From Desulfobacula sp. (GTDB lineage Bacteria > Desulfobacterota > Desulfobacteria > Desulfobacterales > Desulfobacteraceae), in the NCBI GenBank assembly GCA_020048635.1, contig JAIFMF010000022.1:1-43290 (forward strand): a stretch of 43,290 nt of DNA. The letters run 5' to 3'. The first letter of the stretch is position 1. Each line of letters opens with the position of its first letter. Shown here piece by piece: positions 41,619 through 43,290 of the stretch. Position numbers and translations under genes: made by a program. The notes below the pieces were generated by a model that was not told the DNA's origin, ran no database searches, and saw nothing but the letters and a program-made list of their open reading frames with translations.

Positions 41619-42725
41619 TTATTCCTTTCCACGATATTTCTTAAGTGACATCCAGCCGAAAACCGGCCCAAGAACCAGGGGAAGAAAAGCTGTTCTGATT
41701 CCCAGGGTCTTGATCCAGACATCCAGAAGCTCGATGGTGACAATGGTGATCAGAAAGCCGATGCAGTTGACAATGGTCAGTGCCGATCCCACATAGTCCC
41801 TGGGTGCAAAAAGGGTATTCAGGGTTGAGAACTGGGGAGAATCTGCGACCACGGCCGCCCCCCAGATAAAAACAAGGATCAAGGCCGCCCAGACCGGCAG
41901 GTAAAACAGCAGCGGAGAGATGAGGCAGAGGACACCGGAGACGAACAGGGAGGTCATTGCGACCCTGCGGCTGCCGGTTCTCAAGGCAATGAGGCCGCCT
42001 GCCGCGCATCCTATGAACCCAGCCACAAAAAAGCCAAAGGACAGCGCGGCAGCATGGCTGTCAACCAGGGCTGCAATCAGGGACGGGACATAGGCAAAGA
42101 CGGCATAGAGTTCCCACATATGGCCGAAATAACCAAAGGCGGAAGCCCTGAACCCGGGATGACGGAAAACGTCCCGGATTACCGTAAGGTCCAGGTGGCT
42201 GGCCTTGGGCAGGTAGGGGCCGTCTTTGACCAGGAAAAGCTGGATCATCCCCCCGGCTGCACACAGAACCGAAGTGACCGCCAGGATGGTTCGGCCGATT
42301 CCCTGCCAGTCCAGCACCCGGATGAGATAAGGAAACCCGGCGGCCAGCACCAGGGCCCCCACGAGCCAGCCCAGAGCCTTGGAAACCGTTTCAGGATACC
42401 AGGAGGCGGCAATTTTCATCCCCACCGGATAAATCCCGGCAAGGCTGATGCCGCAGATGACCCGGGTGATCAGCAGCATTGGAAAATGGTTTGAAAGAAA
42501 AATCCCGGAAAAATTGAATAAGGCCCCGATGAGAGAACAGATGAAAAAGACCTTTGCCGGTGAAAACCGGTCGGAAAGATTCAAAGCGGCAAATACCAGG
42601 GTGCCGCAGATAAATCCGAACTGGATCGCGGATAAGAGGATGCCCTGTCCCTGGTAGGCCACATTGGCGGCAAACCAGATGGACCCGGAAAGAAATTGCG
42701 AAACAATGATAAAAAAAAGCCGCAT
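41619..42725 (-). CDS. MFS transporter (CynX/NimT-like)
   Basis: This 368-residue inner-membrane protein has about 11-12 transmembrane helices arranged as two halves. It shows MFS-type features such as the loop LNLSDRFSPAKVFFICSLIGA, RVICGISLAGIYPVGMKIAASWYPETVSKALGWLVGALVLAAGFPYL and SRRVAMTSLFVSGVL. It is shorter than average but complete in appearance. It lies 22 bases upstream of the aminotransferase gene and so is probably co-expressed with it. The substrate is unknown. Upstream, 42726-42927 holds its presumed promoter, with no clear consensus. Confidence 0.87.
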   Translation of the reverse strand: MRLFFIIVSQFLSGSIWFAANVAYQGQGILLSAIQFGFICGTLVFAALNLSDRFSPAKVFFICSLIGALFNFSGIFLSNHFPMLLITRVICGISLAGIYPVGMKIAASWYPETVSKALGWLVGALVLAAGFPYLIRVLDWQGIGRTILAVTSVLCAAGGMIQLFLVKDGPYLPKASHLDLTVIRDVFRHPGFRASAFGYFGHMWELYAVFAYVPSLIAALVDSHAAALSFGFFVAGFIGCAAGGLIALRTGSRRVAMTSLFVSGVLCLISPLLFYLPVWAALILVFIWGAAVVADSPQFSTLNTLFAPRDYVGSALTIVNCIGFLITIVTIELLDVWIKTLGIRTAFLPLVLGPVFGWMSLKKYRGKE

Positions 42726-42927
42726 TCAGGATTGTTCCCCTGTGTGTAAAAGGAAAAACCTTAAATGATTGCCTAAAGGCTGTCAACCGCTTTTCAGTCC
42801 TTGCAAAAGGTTTGAAAAAGAATTGGATAAGCCCCATCTCCTTGCCCAACATGAAAATCACCGGTTTTATCCGATGTATTTTTGTTATTGGGATATAAAC
42901 CTTTTTGTAAATTCATTTCTGGGTGGT

Positions 42928-43290
42928 TTAACTCTTCTTGCATAACAAATTCATTATCAATTTGATCAGAATGTCTTTTTGTTTCGGGTCTGATTCAGCA
43001 ACCAGGAGTGTCAGTGCTGCCAGGCCCGTATCATTGATGACCGGTATTCCGTTCTCAGACAACAGGCAACCATTTCGGTGTAAAAAATCCACGAATAAAA
43101 ATGCGCCGCTTCGTTTATTTCCGTCCGTGAAAGGATGGTTTTTTACCACAAAATAGAGCAAGTGCGCGGCTTTGCTCTCAATCGTGGGATAGGCCGGTTC
43201 TCCAAAGACAGTTTGATCAAGGTTGCCGAATATGGCTGCAAGATTATCGGCACGGGATGGATGGGCAAACAGGTCAGAGGCCTCTCCTTT
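42928..43290 (-). CDS. Fic/Doc-family protein, C-terminal part (cut by the window edge)
   Basis: The open frame continues to the right window edge; its last 120 codons are inside. The Fic core is visible: AAHLLYFVVKNHPFTDGNKRSGAFLFVDFLHRNG and the trailing ALTLLVAESDPKQKDILIKLI. The motif HPFTDGNKR has Lys where AMPylating Fic proteins have Gly (HPFx[D/E]GNGR), a pattern seen in RhuM-Fic and Doc-like members. The preceding segment, FGNLDQTVFGEPAYPTIESKA, matches RhuM-associated Fic domains. A toxin or AMP/phosphotransferase role is inferred from the family. A TTG at 43161 can open a shorter frame but is not a real start. Confidence 0.85.
   Translation of the reverse strand, partial: KGEASDLFAHPSRADNLAAIFGNLDQTVFGEPAYPTIESKAAHLLYFVVKNHPFTDGNKRSGAFLFVDFLHRNGCLLSENGIPVINDTGLAALTLLVAESDPKQKDILIKLIMNLLCKKS

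Noticed and set aside
41597..41743. N-terminal extension of the aminotransferase
   Set aside because: It is encoded inside the MFS gene in another frame and lacks family similarity; ATG 41596 has a strong ribosome binding site.
1..43290. CRISPR arrays, intact insertion sequences, prophage, rRNA genes
   Set aside because: No regularly spaced repeats, transposase genes with terminal inverted repeats, phage structural genes or rRNA sequences were seen.

Overview
The window looks like chromosomal DNA of a Gram-negative anaerobe of the Desulfobacterota type (Desulfobacteraceae-like). This is an inference from gene content and protein style: a citramalate-dependent Ile/Leu/Val operon, a TRAP transporter, a hybrid kinase with a TPR response regulator, LarB, a YhcC-type radical SAM protein, ApbE, and an acyl-CoA ligase/crotonase/TetR cluster. 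No single gene proves the taxon. The EptA-type lipid A phosphoethanolamine transferase and an outer-membrane-style lipoprotein agree with a diderm cell. No CRISPR array, rRNA, intact insertion sequence or prophage is visible.

Left part (1-7.6 kb, minus strand): a truncated DUF2147-like exported protein, then the operon ilvD-ilvB-ilvN-cimA-leuA. It is preceded by a 27-codon Ile/Leu/Val-rich leader peptide and an intrinsic terminator, a classical transcription attenuator. ilvC is not in the operon. Divergent from it (7.6-11.3 kb) is a hybrid histidine kinase with HPt domain, translationally coupled to a REC-TPR response regulator. The kinase promoter lies so close to its ATG that the mRNA may be leaderless.

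11.4-15.3 kb: larB and a chromosomal ParM-like actin ATPase behind a 20-codon ORF with a strong ribosome binding site (minus strand), then cmoA-cmoB for tRNA wobble uridine modification (plus strand). 15.3-21.1 kb (minus): a DctP-DctQ-DctM TRAP transporter with a promoter overlapped by 7-bp repeats; a small membrane protein with a flavin reductase-like protein; and a coupled GNAT acetyltransferase/M20 deacylase pair. 21.3-24.0 kb: eptA and a spermidine synthase-like gene (plus), convergent with and overlapping an HNH nuclease gene.

24.0-24.6 kb is gene-poor and holds a short degenerate coding fragment beside a tRNA-Met(CAU) gene. 24.7-29.5 kb (minus): dnaJ-like, hpt and a zinc-ribbon/DUF3426 protein, then mnmG. 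29.7-34.2 kb (minus): TetR regulator, AMP-forming acyl-CoA ligase, crotonase-family protein and a LivJ-type binding protein; matching operator-like motifs precede tetR and the ligase. 34.5-38.5 kb: a YhcC-like radical SAM protein, apbE, an S4-domain protein convergent with a TrmH-type methyltransferase, and an unknown protein behind a FliA-like promoter. 38.6-43.3 kb (minus): ferritin, a His-rich lipoprotein, an MFS transporter/class III aminotransferase/methyltransferase operon and the 3' part of a Fic-family gene cut by the window edge.

The observations I rate highest are the ilv attenuator, the actin-like gene with its tiny upstream ORF, the paired TetR operator motifs, the GntR-like repeat operator at the TRAP promoter, the FliA-like promoter of the unknown protein, and the pseudo-receiver in the kinase.
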